Shown one piece after another: positions 45,950 through 56,983 of a stretch of 64,000 nucleotides of DNA (within the stretch, counting starts at the first letter, position 1; each line of letters begins with the position of its first letter). Under the pieces are notes generated by a model, which was not told the DNA's origin, did not search any database, and was given only the letters and a program-made list of their open reading frames with translations. The position numbers and the translations under genes were made by a program. Origin of the DNA: Sesamum alatum (taxonomy: Eukaryota > Streptophyta > Magnoliopsida > Lamiales > Pedaliaceae); contig JACGWO010000005.1 in NCBI GenBank assembly GCA_034509735.1, positions 15,241,264 to 15,305,263 of the forward strand, in the 5' to 3' direction.

Positions 45950-48100
45950 CATGGAGCAATGGTCTCAAGAGGTTCCACTAAGCAAGACTTCCAAGATTTT
46001 GGTCTTTGCAAGCAACTTATCATCGTTGTTCCAATGAGCCGAGTCTTTTACCGACATTAGGCCACCACATCGTTGAAGGAAAAGCCAAGTGGGGCGACAC
46101 TATTCAATTTGCTAGTCAGTTATGCTACATTAGATTTTGAGAATGGACCGAAGATGTACTCAGCCAGTGCAAACACAAGTTAGTTGCGGCTCAAGTATAT
46201 GACGTTGTGTAGGCCTCACTGTTTACTTACGACCGCAATTCCGAGATTGTTCGCTTCGTTCCCGAACTATTGAGTTATGTGATCAAACTATAAATGAGTA
46301 GGAAGATCTAGGCAATTATATCATAACTGCACTAAATGGATGAATGCCTGGGCTATTTTGTTATCTCAGAGGCACTTCTAGAGTCTGTTTGTGTTTTGGT
46401 AATGGCAAGCCTGTGTTAGATGGGTACACAGATGCAGATATGGCTGGTGATGTTGATTCTATAAAGTCCGCATCGAGGTACTTGATGACTTTTTCAAGGG
46501 AAGCTGTGTGACATCGTCAAGGCATTCTGCAAAGCGTGGTGCCCGTCAACTAACAATCTTCTGACATCCTTCGTAGAGCTGTCTATCTCATTGTGGGACA
46601 TGCATGCCCTTGCTGGACTTCCTATGACCGGACTCCTCTACGGCGAAGTCATCCCAAGTGCCAAGGAGCTTGACGGCGCTGAAAAGATGGGACGAGACTT
46701 GTGCCTCGCTCTTGTAAATTCTTGCTCCATGCTTACCATTTGCATCGAAGGGTAGTAACGACGGTCAATATTTTCAAGTCCCTATCGACATGTGGATCAA
46801 GTTTTATTTTACAAGAGCCACAAAGCATGTTAGATCAAGTTTAAGCTCTCCACCTTTGCTCTTCCCATTCAAAATGTTGGTTCAATATGTCCAACTGTTT
46901 TTAAAGTAGCAAGTATCATTGTAGCAAGTCGAAGGGTTGGTCTTGTTGTTCCCGTCTTGGCTAGCATTTACAAATGTCCGAACAAGATCTCTAACTCCCC
47001 AAGGCTAACTCTTGTGCATTCTCCATTTTCAGTTCACTTTGTTTATAGTTGAATAGCCTATTATTTCAAAATCACTACCAAATTTTGCAAAGTGTTCGTG
47101 TGCCCAAAATGACATTTTTCTCAGGCAAAGGAGGTGTGAAATACTATGATCCCCAAGAGGCGAGAAGTGACTTCACAGAGATGACTTCATCTCTTGGACT
47201 CAACATGATTGTAAAGGACAAGGACTTCTCATTTATAGACGATGGGCATGCCAAAGAATCTAAAGAACTTATTTCATGGCCGTCCGTTCAAACCATCTTC
47301 CTTTGTAGCATGGCGATTATTTTGTTGTCGAGCCCTATAGCCCCCGTCAATTCAATCGTCAATTGGTTTCTTCCAAGCAGTGCCGGGAATTCTTTCACAA
47401 GACGTTCGCAAGAGCTCCTTGGAAGGTAGAAATTGTTATTGGCGTTTATGCATCTTGTCCCAGACTATGGAGAAAGTGTGGTTTTCCTCCATGCCCCCCA
47501 AATGTAAAGAAGTTCTCCTCTGAGACATACAAAAAGTGGTGGGCAGAAGTTCGTGGTGGCTACCTTGAAGAAAACGTGGCGAGGTTGCTTACTTTAAGCC
47601 CAAGTGAAGTTTCTTCCAAAGACAAAGCATGTGGTGAAGGATTTGCCCAGGATCAACCTCGTGATCATGTTATTTCTCTTCCTCTTGAACATAATCCTCA
47701 AGTTGTCGAACCCCTTGAAGCAATTGAGAAGAAAAGTGTTTCTCGTCTCTTGGAGGCAAGTGGAGTAGCAACCCTAATAGTCATTGGAAGAGGCCGAAGA
47801 GGGATCTAATCATACAAAGCTAAACGTGATGTTGACGATGACGTCTCAAGTCATGCACCATCAATATTGAGAAGGAGCTAATGGATTTGGAGGAACAAAA
47901 ATATAAACTTATGTACTACTGTGAAGACAAAAGCAACTCCATCATAGTGCTCAAGCCAGAGCTCATGAGATCAAGAAAGATATTGCAGCACATGAGAATA
48001 CCACCCTACTTAGTGATGCAGTAGTTGAGGGTTTGGAGTTTTAAGAGTAAATTTGGAAGCCTTCAAGGAAGAGTTGAAGAGTTTCGGTCCTTTTGTTTGA
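45950..48100 (+). pseudogene. Plant mobile domain (PMD) ORF carried in antisense by Tat element 2
   Basis: Readable segments in shifting plus-strand frames include WTEDVLSQCKHKL, VAAQVYDVV and SLFTYDRNSEIVRF (about 46145-46255). Next comes AFCKAWCPSTNNLLTSFVEL, then SISLWDMHALAGLPMTGLLY and GEVIPSAKEL (46510-46675). VKYYDPQEARSDF (about 47130) and a charged C-terminal tail ending SFGPFV (stop 48098-48100) follow. The 'CPSTN...ELSISLWDM..LAGLP..G..Y.E..PSAKEL' order is the signature of the plant mobile domain (aminotransferase-like PMD) family. Known host PMD proteins act in gene silencing and development; many copies ride on transposons. It lies between the integrase end and the 3' LTR, in antisense to the Tat element. 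Stops and frameshifts make it nonfunctional. The domain call is by recognition. Confidence 0.8.
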
Positions 48101-48427
48101 GATTCATCTAGGACTTTATTCTTTGTTGAGTTTCCTTATTTCTTCTTTTGTTCTAAGTCATGAACCTCGATCTATCTTGAAATCTTTGAGTTATGCTTGA
48201 ATATTTTCTATTTCGACGACTTCATATGAGAAATAAAGTTCCTTTAAATGTTATGGCTGAAATTAAAAATATCTAAGTTGCCTACGTACATCATCAAGAG
48301 GATGAAATCATTACGTAGTTCAAGGGTACAAAATATTTATTTGGAGAGGGGAGGGTCATTCACAGTTTACACTCATGAGGGCCAAGATTTTTTCTTCTTT
48401 TTTTTTTCTTTTTCATTTTTTTTTTCA

Positions 48428-48610
48428 GGCGTAGTATCGTTTCAAGAATTTTTCATTTATCGGGCCTATCTTCAAGCCGTCTTCAGTGACCAACTTATAA
48501 GCACTATTTTTATAGACTTCTTTGACAACATATGGGCCATCCCATTTTGGTAGGAATTTGTGCCTCGTCCTATGCATGATAACTATTAGTCCAATGATTT
48601 GTTCGCGCAC
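48428..48610 (-). pseudogene. Integrase C-terminal remnant, Tat element 2
   Basis: The minus strand reads HKFLPKWDGPYVVKEVY, SAYKLVTEDGLKIGPIN and FLKRYYA before a stop, the usual C-terminal end of Tat-lineage integrases. Nothing of the zinc-binding region or catalytic core precedes it; the sequence passes straight into the protease linker, so the RT-RNase H-integrase core is deleted near 48600. Confidence 0.85.
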
Positions 48611-48619
48611 GTGAGGTAT

Positions 48620-49900
48620 GGATTTGTAGACTTGTCATGGTTGTTATCACTGCTAATATAATTAGATGATGCCATACTTTCGCGATCATCCTCATCGTCA
48701 TATTGAGCTTGCGTGAAGAACATGATTTGTGCTTTAAGCTTTAAGACTCTGCCGCATGATATAGTCAAGGTCATGTGACGTCTCATTTTGGAAGGAATCA
48801 AGCTTCTAAGCTTTTGTGTGCATGAGGCCTTGATGTTTTTCTTCGAATGTGCAACCACCTTGAACATGTCGTTCTTTTGATACAACACTCTTCTGCATGG
48901 ACCAAGTCTATCGAAGATAGATCGATTGTTGGTTTCTCAACACATCATTCTTTTATGTGGGCCAAGTCTATAGAAGATAGATCCTCGTGGATTTCCTTCC
49001 CTTTTGTCATCCTCGGTGAAGAGCACTCTTTGATGACATAATTGATGTCAACCCACCCTCTTTATGGCGATGCGGATAGGCTTAGAAAGAGTCAAACGAA
49101 GACCTATTCGAGAATCTTGAATTGTGTGTCCCTTTTCCTTCAACATTACTTGGGGTGGCATTGAGTCCATGTACTTGTTTACCACCGCCTTTCGAGGAGA
49201 GTTAACCCCTCTTCTGGCTTATATCCATCTTTGACAAGAAGTTTGCATGCTTTGGAGTCGAAACTTTTTTTTAGTTTTTAGCTCCGATGGCTCTCCATGC
49301 TCTATTTCGGGTCCTTGAGTTGGTCACATGAACCCTTTGAGTGGTTGAGGCTTCCTTGCATCAAAATTTATCAGTAGGAATACTAACTTTTTTAGTGAGT
49401 CAATCCTACGAGGGAGGATTATTCTTTTGGACCGCTTTCACTAGAGCCCGCGGAAAAGGTTACTTTGGTTTTACTTTCCTCATCTTGATTGGTTTGTTGT
49501 TCGAATTTTCTGATGAATGAGTCTTGTTTATATTTTTACTTTCCTCATCTTGATAGTATTTAGCATCGGTAAAGTGAGACTCAGTCTCAGTGAATGGTTT
49601 ATTATCAACGAGCACTTTCTTCACAACACCCTATCGTAAATACTTGAAGAACTAGTGCCAAGTAGAAGGAACCACTCTTATGTAGCCAAGGTCAGTCGAG
49701 AAGCATGTTATATGATGTCTTGGCATCGATGACATGGAAAAATGCGGTTGACGATATATCCTCCTTCAACAAATTTATTCTTATGATGGTGAGAGTCCTT
49801 TGCCCCCCTTGGTTAAAGCCTTGGATCATCATACGACTATTTGTTAGTTTGTCTATGGGAACCCCAACTCCTTCATTGTACATAATGGCAAAATAGTGAG
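48620..49900 (-). pseudogene. Protease and linker region, Tat element 2
   Basis: The protease segment reads MIQGFNQGGQRTLTIIRI and then FFHVIDAKTSYNMLLD (49692-49883), followed by VVPSTWH and KPFTETESHFTDAKYY (about 49560-49680). The linker carries two copies of an S-I-F-Y-R-L-G-P motif (about 48900-48985), matching the repeated F-x-R-L-G motifs known in this linker of Tat elements. Several stops are present. Confidence 0.8.
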
Positions 49901-50429
49901 CGCAGAGCCTCCATCAATTAACAGACGATTGACCATTTGCTCATGTGTGTAACAAGTTACGAACAATTGCATGTTATGCGACTTAGAGACAAGTAGTAGA
50001 TCTTTATCAGTAAAGGTCATCGCTGACATGCATCATCCGCATCGGAGGAATATTTCTTTTCGAGTAGGTCATCCTTGTTGATTGTGATATCATTCCCATG
50101 TGTGGTATTGCATGAAGTTTTTCTACCATCAAAAGATCTCCACTTGATTGTCACAAGATTTGATGCCACAGAATCTTCTCAAGAGAAATTTTACCTTGGC
50201 GAGCCAATTGCATAACTTTGTCTTTAAACACGAAGCAATCCTCTATTGAATGGTCAACTAGACGGTGGTACTTTCAATACTTTGGATCATCTAAATTTCT
50301 GAATTCTTCAGGCCGCTTCATTTCAGGCAATTTGATGAGGTTAGCCTCTAGTAAGTCATCAAATCTCGAGAGCACATCAGAGTCAAAGAATAGGTATTGC
50401 TTCTTCTGCATTTCCTTTAAGTTAACTTT

Positions 50430-51400
50430 CTTCACGGCTTCTCTTCAAGACCACTATTCTTTGAGATGCTACTGTTTTGCCTTGCTTCCGAGCTTGAAGG
50501 GTGCCACATATACTGCCATGGATTCCTTGCTTGGAGCTTCCGAATAAGGTTTGACCCCTTTCTTGGTTTCTTGCTTTTCTTTGGTCCTGGAGGACTCTTG
50601 ATCAGGTGGTCCATCCACTCCACTCGTTATCATGCATAACTCTATATCATATGCTCGAGTGGCTAAGTTTTCAAAAGATTTAGGTAGGATTCCCTGGAGA
50701 ATATATTGAAGGCCCCAATGCATCCCTTGAATGAACATCTCAATGCTTGAAGCTTCAGATAATTGATCTTTGCAATTAAGGCTCATATTCCTCCACCTAT
50801 GGAAATAATTGATGACTAGCTCATCCTTCCATTGGCGGGAATCTGTAAGCTCAATCATGCTGACAGTCCACCTAGTGCTATAGAAGTGATTGAGAGATTC
50901 TTGCTCTAGCTGTTCCCATCCATCCATTGAACCAGCCTCCAAATCAGTATACCAGTCAAACGCGTTGCCCTTCAGTGAACAAACAAACTGCTTGACTAGA
51001 TGATCTCCATATGTTCCAGCATTGTTGTACGTTTCGACGAAGTGAGCCACGTGCTGCTTAGGATTTCCTTTGCCATCAAATTACTGGAACTTCGGTGGTT
51101 GGTAGTCCATTGACATCTTCAAGCTATCAATCCTTTGAGTGTAGGGCTTGGAATAAGTAAAGGAAGACCTCGAGCTTCCCTCGATCTTGCTTCTGATGGC
51201 CCATTCAATGAATTCTTTCAGTTGGTCTACCGGAAACAAGACCTGAAGCTCTTTTGTAGGCTTATCCTTCTCTGTATAATGTTTCTTTGTGGACGCCTCT
51301 GCTTCATCATGAGCCTCAACTTGTTTTGCCCTGATATGGTTTGTGTCAATGTTATCTACCTCGTTGATCAACCTAGCAATTTGAGCATCTTGCTCTTGGA
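50430..51400 (-). pseudogene. Gag of Tat element 2 (retrotrans_gag)
   Basis: The frame begins around 51400 (LINEVDNIDTNHIRAK) and runs through SMDYQPPKFQ, a nonsense codon (51078-51083), then HFVETYNNAGTYGDHLVKQF, SLKGNAFDWYTDLEAGSMD, WEQLEQESLNHFYSTRWTVS, WRNMSLNCKDQLSEASSIEM and GMHWGLQYILQGI. This is the PF03732 gag core. The distal part is frameshifted at about 50470. The 5' LTR lies just upstream at higher coordinates, giving the expected order LTR-gag-protease on the minus strand. Confidence 0.87.
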
Positions 51401-51828
51401 CATACTTTGTTAAGTCCTTCGATGGCTCTTGGCAGACTTTTGATTTGCTCTTCTATAGTTGTAGCATTCTTTACCATTGCTCGAACCACATTCGTTGTGA
51501 AGGAGTAGCTAGACCAGAGCGAGGAGAGGACGGAGGAGATTTATCTTCGTCATCTTCACTTGCATGGCTAGGTACGATGAAGTCTTTCTATGCAGACTCA
51601 ATGGGAGGAGTTATCTGGGAAGATTCCTTAAGTTTCTTGGACATGCTCCTCATAGTAACACCGATACTCTTCATACTAGCACTCGAAGACTGCGATATGG
51701 TGAGTTTGGAATTCACCGTCTTCATAGCTTTTCCTTGAGTATTCATCTAAAGACTTCTTTGATGAAGGGAAGGGATGAGAGGTAGAGCAGTCCCACTGGG
51801 CGTGCCGAAATTCATCAACAAATTTTTG
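51401..51828 (-). other. Leader and candidate primer binding site of Tat element 2
   Basis: On the minus strand, just past the LTR end, the sequence reads TTTCGGCACGCCCAGTGGGAC (around 51787-51812), like the GGCACGCCCAGTGGGAC primer-site region of plant Tat-type elements. The rest of the leader encodes the start of gag without a clean start codon. Confidence 0.5.
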
Positions 51829-52372
51829 TGTTCCTGAATTTATTGAAATAAAAAAAATATTACAAATAAATTTCTTGATTTGATTGAATACCTGTGGGTA
51901 CAAAAATCTATATTTGGAACCTTTGATTCTTCGCTTCAACAACGTGATCGTTAATTTTGGCAACTTCGAAAGTGGAACTTGATGTTTGATCTCCTTCAGT
52001 GTTTACTTTGATATTTAATAACATTAATTTAGGGGTTTGCCGAATTATTCTCGGATTGAACGCTATAAACTCGGAATCTTTGACTTGGACTTGAATATTT
52101 CTTGGTGGACTTGAATCAACGTTAATTTGCAGGTTTTCCAACTTCTTCTCGAATCAGGCGTTGACTTTGGATGATTTTCGTGATGAACGCCTTGAATGTC
52201 GTGGATCTTCCTTGATTTGCGCTTGAGAGGATTCTGAAACTTCTTGAATGCTCTCTTGTTTGTATCTTAAATTGTGTCTTCAACTGTGTGTGTGTGTGTG
52301 TTCGAATGAGCTTCAAGGGTCCCTTTATAGATGCTAAAGATGTAGAGTTGTGGTGACTTGAGCACCTTTTGT

Positions 52373-53240
52373 AGTCAAATTACCTTTTTGTGTCATAAAG
52401 AAGGGACTTTTCCAATTCAGTTCCACGATTTACGGGATTTCTGATTTGGTCTTATTTTTAGACGAAAAGTTATCAACTCAGTCCAGACCCCATTTTCCGT
52501 CAAGGTTTAACGAAAGAATTGAGACTCCATTAAGTACAGTTGGGCTAAATTACCTTTTTCATCCCATAAAGAAGGGACTTATCCAATTCAGTCCCACACT
52601 TTACGGATTTTCTGATTTGGTCCCATTTCAGAAAAAAAGTTGTCAACTTAGTCCTAAAGCCCATTTCCCGTCAAGTTTTAATGGAAGGATGAAAACCCAG
52701 TTAAATGGCTGTTAACGTTGGAGGGAAATTACACACGTGATTTATCTACTCATTCCACCCCCAAATCGAACATCAGGTTACTTGAAAGCTAGTGTGGATA
52801 GTCTTGGAGGAGCGCGAATGCTGAAGCGCGATATAAATAAAACATGAAAAAATAAAATATGCTTAAACTGAAACGTAAATACACGTTCAAGGGGTGTTCC
52901 CTTGAACCTCCTAGGTGTTCGGTGTATCTCATGATCAAAGTGAATATGCAATATCATGGTGGCCATCGGGTGGAAACGAAAATGAAATTAAAGACCTACC
53001 CGGTTGTAGTTTTGTCTTCGTGCCGCTACACGTGTTGTTCCACATTTTGCCACTAGATCGGAACCCTCTAAATCGTCCACACAATCCTACCGAGTCTTGA
53101 TCCCCGTGCTAGCAAGTAATCAAGAGAATATAGGGAGGACGAATTGACCAAGCATTATTAACTAACGTGACCAATCCGTCTAGTGTCCACTTGTATCAAA
53201 CAAGGAACTAGGCTTTTCTTGGAGATAAGAGGAGAGAGGG

Positions 53241-53277
<37 letters not shown>

Positions 53278-55526
53278 TCGGTGGTGTGTGTGTGTGTGTG
53301 TGCACGCTCATAAGATGATCACCTTGTGTGTGTGTGCATCTATGAGTATTTATAGAAGAAGAATACTCCTGTTCCTCTTCAAACTCTAATTAAGAGGCAC
53401 GCTTTAACTCGGATTTTGACCTAGTCAAATCTTAGTAAAATTAGGCTTAGACTTAGTCAAACTATTCTTGGCCTTCCATCTCTCTACTTGAATCTCATCC
53501 GTCCATCACCTTGATGGATTATTTTTATGGAATATTTAAATCTTATTTAAATAATCCATAGAACTTTAAATAATTAATATTTATTTTAAGCTCATTTTCT
53601 CATTTCTAATAAATCTTATTTATTAGTTAATTTCACTTAATCTAATTAAAGGAATTAACAATCCAACAAAAAGGAGGACCAATTTAATCTAATTAAATTG
53701 TTCCACCTCCCAAGATTAATTCTAAATTAATTCATTTGTTATCGGCGGATTGTGTGTGACTCTTTAGGTTCACCCTCAGCTAGACTTGGCCGAATCTCCA
53801 ATCATCTCATGAAGGGAATTCATCCGTCACCATGGGTGGCCGTCTAGTAACGGTACATGGCACTAGAGACTAGGTGAATATTATGGCGTGAACATTTTGG
53901 CTCTCCAATACGTTTATCCTTCCATCTACTATCTCACAGCTATAGTCTAGGGTATGGACATTTAGGATGTCGATACCCATTCTTGACTTAAGCCTTGGCT
54001 CGTTCACACTAAACGTCACAGGAATCCCATCCCACTGTTCAGTCACTGTGGCCACAGATTTATGGAGGATGAGTCTCAGAGTATAAGACATTACTGTCAA
54101 CCCTTTTGACAGGAGACGGATCCTCTCTTAGGACCTACTGTCCACACTACACATCTTGACTGCACTAAATAGGGCTTATGACAACCGAGTCTCTCGACTG
54201 GTAGCCTCTTGCCAAACCTAAGACATAGGCATGGTGTGTATGTGACCACAGTAATCCCTCAAGTCTGAGAATCAAACCCGTACTGCCGAAATCGGGAATA
54301 CAAGTCATACTGACCGACCCTACTCAAGGTTTTCCATATGACAATTCCCACGAGTCAACTCAATCAGCTGGCACCTAGTTGGCTGACCCACTAACATTGC
54401 ATGGACGACCCTCGTCACTTGTCGATGAAACGCGACTGCAATCGCTTAATGCAAGTCTCAAACGGACTCTCGATACCCTATCTCGAGTTCCTTTGACATG
54501 GAGTGTTTCAGACTGATCCACAAAAACTGATTTCATGACCTGCCATCATATGCTTCCAGTTTCTTAGATTGGCGTTTCGATCTGTGGGCTTTGCTTGTAC
54601 ATTGAACAGTTTAATAATATAAAGCAATAAGTGAACACAAACAAAGTATTTAAACCATATGAATATCACTTTCTTATTCATAATGATTATTAAAACACCG
54701 AAACTATCAAACATAGGTTACATAAGCCCAATCAGATTGGCTTCACGGTCACCTATTCTAACATTACCACCCTAACCCTAAAAATCTCTTCAACCATTCT
54801 CTTGTATCACTTGCGATTACTTGTTTGATTTCAAAAAAAGCAAAAGATTTCAAGTGAAGATAGTGAACATTAGCAGATTCGCGACAATGTCCTTGCAACC
54901 CAGCCATCTAATCGAATTGAGTACATCTGTCAATGTTCACTATCTTCACTTGATCGATCATATGACTGGGTCGCAAGGACATCGTCACGAATCTACCAAT
55001 GTTCACTATCTTCACTTGAGATCTTATGGTTTTCTTGAAATCAGACCAGTAACCACAAGCGATTTGGAAGAGAATGACTGAAGAGATTTTTAGGGTTAGA
55101 GGGGATGACCTGATGTTCGATTTGGGGATGAAATGAGCAGACAAATAACGGGAGAATCACGTGTATAATTTTCCTCCAACGTTAACAGTCATTTAATGGG
55201 GTCTCCATCCTTCTGTTAAGCCTTGACGGAAAATGGAGTTTGGGACTAAGTTGGCAACTTTTCGTCTAAAAATAGACCAAATCGGAAATCCCGTAAAACG
55301 TATGACTGAATTGAAAAAATTCCTTCTTTATGGGATGAAAAAGGCAGTTTAGTCCAACTGTACTTAACAGAATCTCCATTCTTGCATTGAAACTTAACGG
55401 AAAATGGGGTCTGGAACTAAGTTGACAACTTTTCATCTAAAAACGGGATCAAATTTTAAATCTCGTAAAACGTGGGGCTAAATTCGAAAAGTCCCTTCTT
55501 TATGTGACCAAAAAGGTAATTTAGTC
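52373..55526. mobile_element. MULE-like foldback element (1.17 kb) split by a solo LTR
   Basis: The outer ends GTCAAATTACCTTTTT and AAAAAGGTAATTTAGTC are inverted. The arms run inward for over 400 bp, each holding two tandem copies of a ~180-bp unit (CATAAAGAAGGGACTT, GTCAACTTAGTC..., CCCATTTTCCGTC). The flanks CCTTTTGTA and CCTTTGTTA are a 9-bp duplication with two changes. The loop holds further inverted copies of CAAGTGAAGATAGTGAACATT-like sequence (54850-55020). It has no transposase. Confidence 0.82.
52783..54763 (-). repeat. Solo copia LTR inside the foldback element
   Basis: On the plus strand it runs TGAAAGCTAGTGTGG ... ACCTATTCTAACA over 1981 bp, with 5-bp flanks TTACT and TTACC. 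It contains the family blocks (CACTAGAGACTAGGTGAAT, GTGGGCTTTGCTTG) and a (GA)n/(GT)n stretch near 53240-53305. It is the youngest layer at this site. Confidence 0.9.
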
Positions 55527-55952
55527 CCTTTGTTATTATCTCTTTATAATTTAATTTAAAGAAATAAATACATTAAACATTTGGCAAGACATGATTGGTC
55601 AAGTTTGATATTATCTCCTTAATATTTATATTTTTAAAGAGATAAATATCAAAATTATTTGTGTCGATTTGATTAGGGTGTACATGTAGTTATTCCACGT
55701 AGCACCGTCTGATTGACTTGAATCTTTGACCGTGAAGCATAATTTGATTGGCCAAAACACTTCATATTGACCCTTGTTAGCCGTTGATTTGATGACGAAA
55801 TATATGCTGAAATATCAATTAAATTAACTATATGTACTTGGAATTAATTTAATAAATTCTAAAATATCAATAGAAAAAGGAATATAATTGATGAATAATA
55901 TATATTTTCCACTTGTTGTCATTTGATTAGGTGCAAAATTAATTTGTTTACA

Positions 55953-56983
55953 CATGCATAACGAAATATAGAGAAAATCAACAGAGAATTATTAATTTCA
56001 AAACTAAATTTCTATAATTCATTGAATTCTTAATATGTTGCAAACTAAAATTTGATTAAAATAATATTTTTTACTAACATAAAATATGATTAAAATTAAA
56101 TTTTAACATATTAATAACATTAATTATATTCTTATCCTTTAAAAAATATTATCGCTTTTGACCTTTGTCTAAAATTGTGTTAATTCAAAAAGTGGCCTAT
56201 AAGAATTGAATAGGATAAGTGAAAGTAAAACTTGTTCACCATGTTGTATTTTTATTTCTGGGTGTTTTGTTTATGGAGATAAAGAGAAAAAAATAGAAAT
56301 GAATAAATATGTGTTTAATATAGTGAAAAAAGTATGAATTTATTTTTTTAGATAATTTAAAATAATATGAAATAGGTGTTGTATGTTTAATTTTATATCT
56401 TTGGGAGACAAAATTCACTGATTATGTCTCTTTTATATATATTTATATATACTTATATATACATATCTCTATTATTTTATTTGTAGGTGGATTGAAATGA
56501 TTTGTGAGTGTTTGGCTTGTATTTGAAAATGGGTCAATGAGCTTAAAATACCAGGATAATGTGTTTCGTAACGAGCCCAAATGTTGAACATGTTTCAGCC
56601 CACCACTGGAAATGGAGATGGACCGAAAATAAAAACATAGTGGTTATATTTCTTTTCTGTACTACTTTTATATTTCCCAGAAACAATTTCCTGGCTGTGT
56701 TACCACATACATAGTTACACAAAGAGCTTGTTAAATCTAGATAGAACTGCCTCAAATGTTAATCTTCATATACACAAGCAAATTCCCATTTCTTGAAGGT
56801 TCCGACATCCTGGAATGAGTTAACTTAGCAACTAAACAGAAATGTCAGAAATCATGATCAAAGCAATTGATTTTGATCTGAATAAAGACAACAAAGAGAT
56901 GAATCAATGAAGTGCAGTATCAATCATATCGCCTAGTTCAATCCTGAAAAACCGAAAGAATTACCGTGCTCTGGTTTGCAGCA
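55953..56983. repeat. Intergenic DNA with dispersed repeat copy 2 (about 56255-56640)
   Basis: About 56255-56640 aligns with 25672-26083 (GGTGTTGTATGT, TTTGGGAGACAAAA, GGTGGATTGAA, GGAGATGGAC), a likely non-autonomous DNA transposon. The remaining sequence, including the region just past the kinase-like gene stop codon, shows no other gene and should contain that gene's 3' untranslated region. Confidence 0.6.

Larger units (their letters stand above)
51829..55952 (-). repeat. 5' LTR of Tat element 2, interrupted by a foldback element
   Basis: Two pieces, 51829-52372 and 55536-55952, make a ~960-bp LTR homologous to the 3' LTR pieces. The pair is clearly diverged, so the element is old. The uninterrupted counterpart of the break is at 43881-43889 (CCTTTTGTA). 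Confidence 0.82.
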
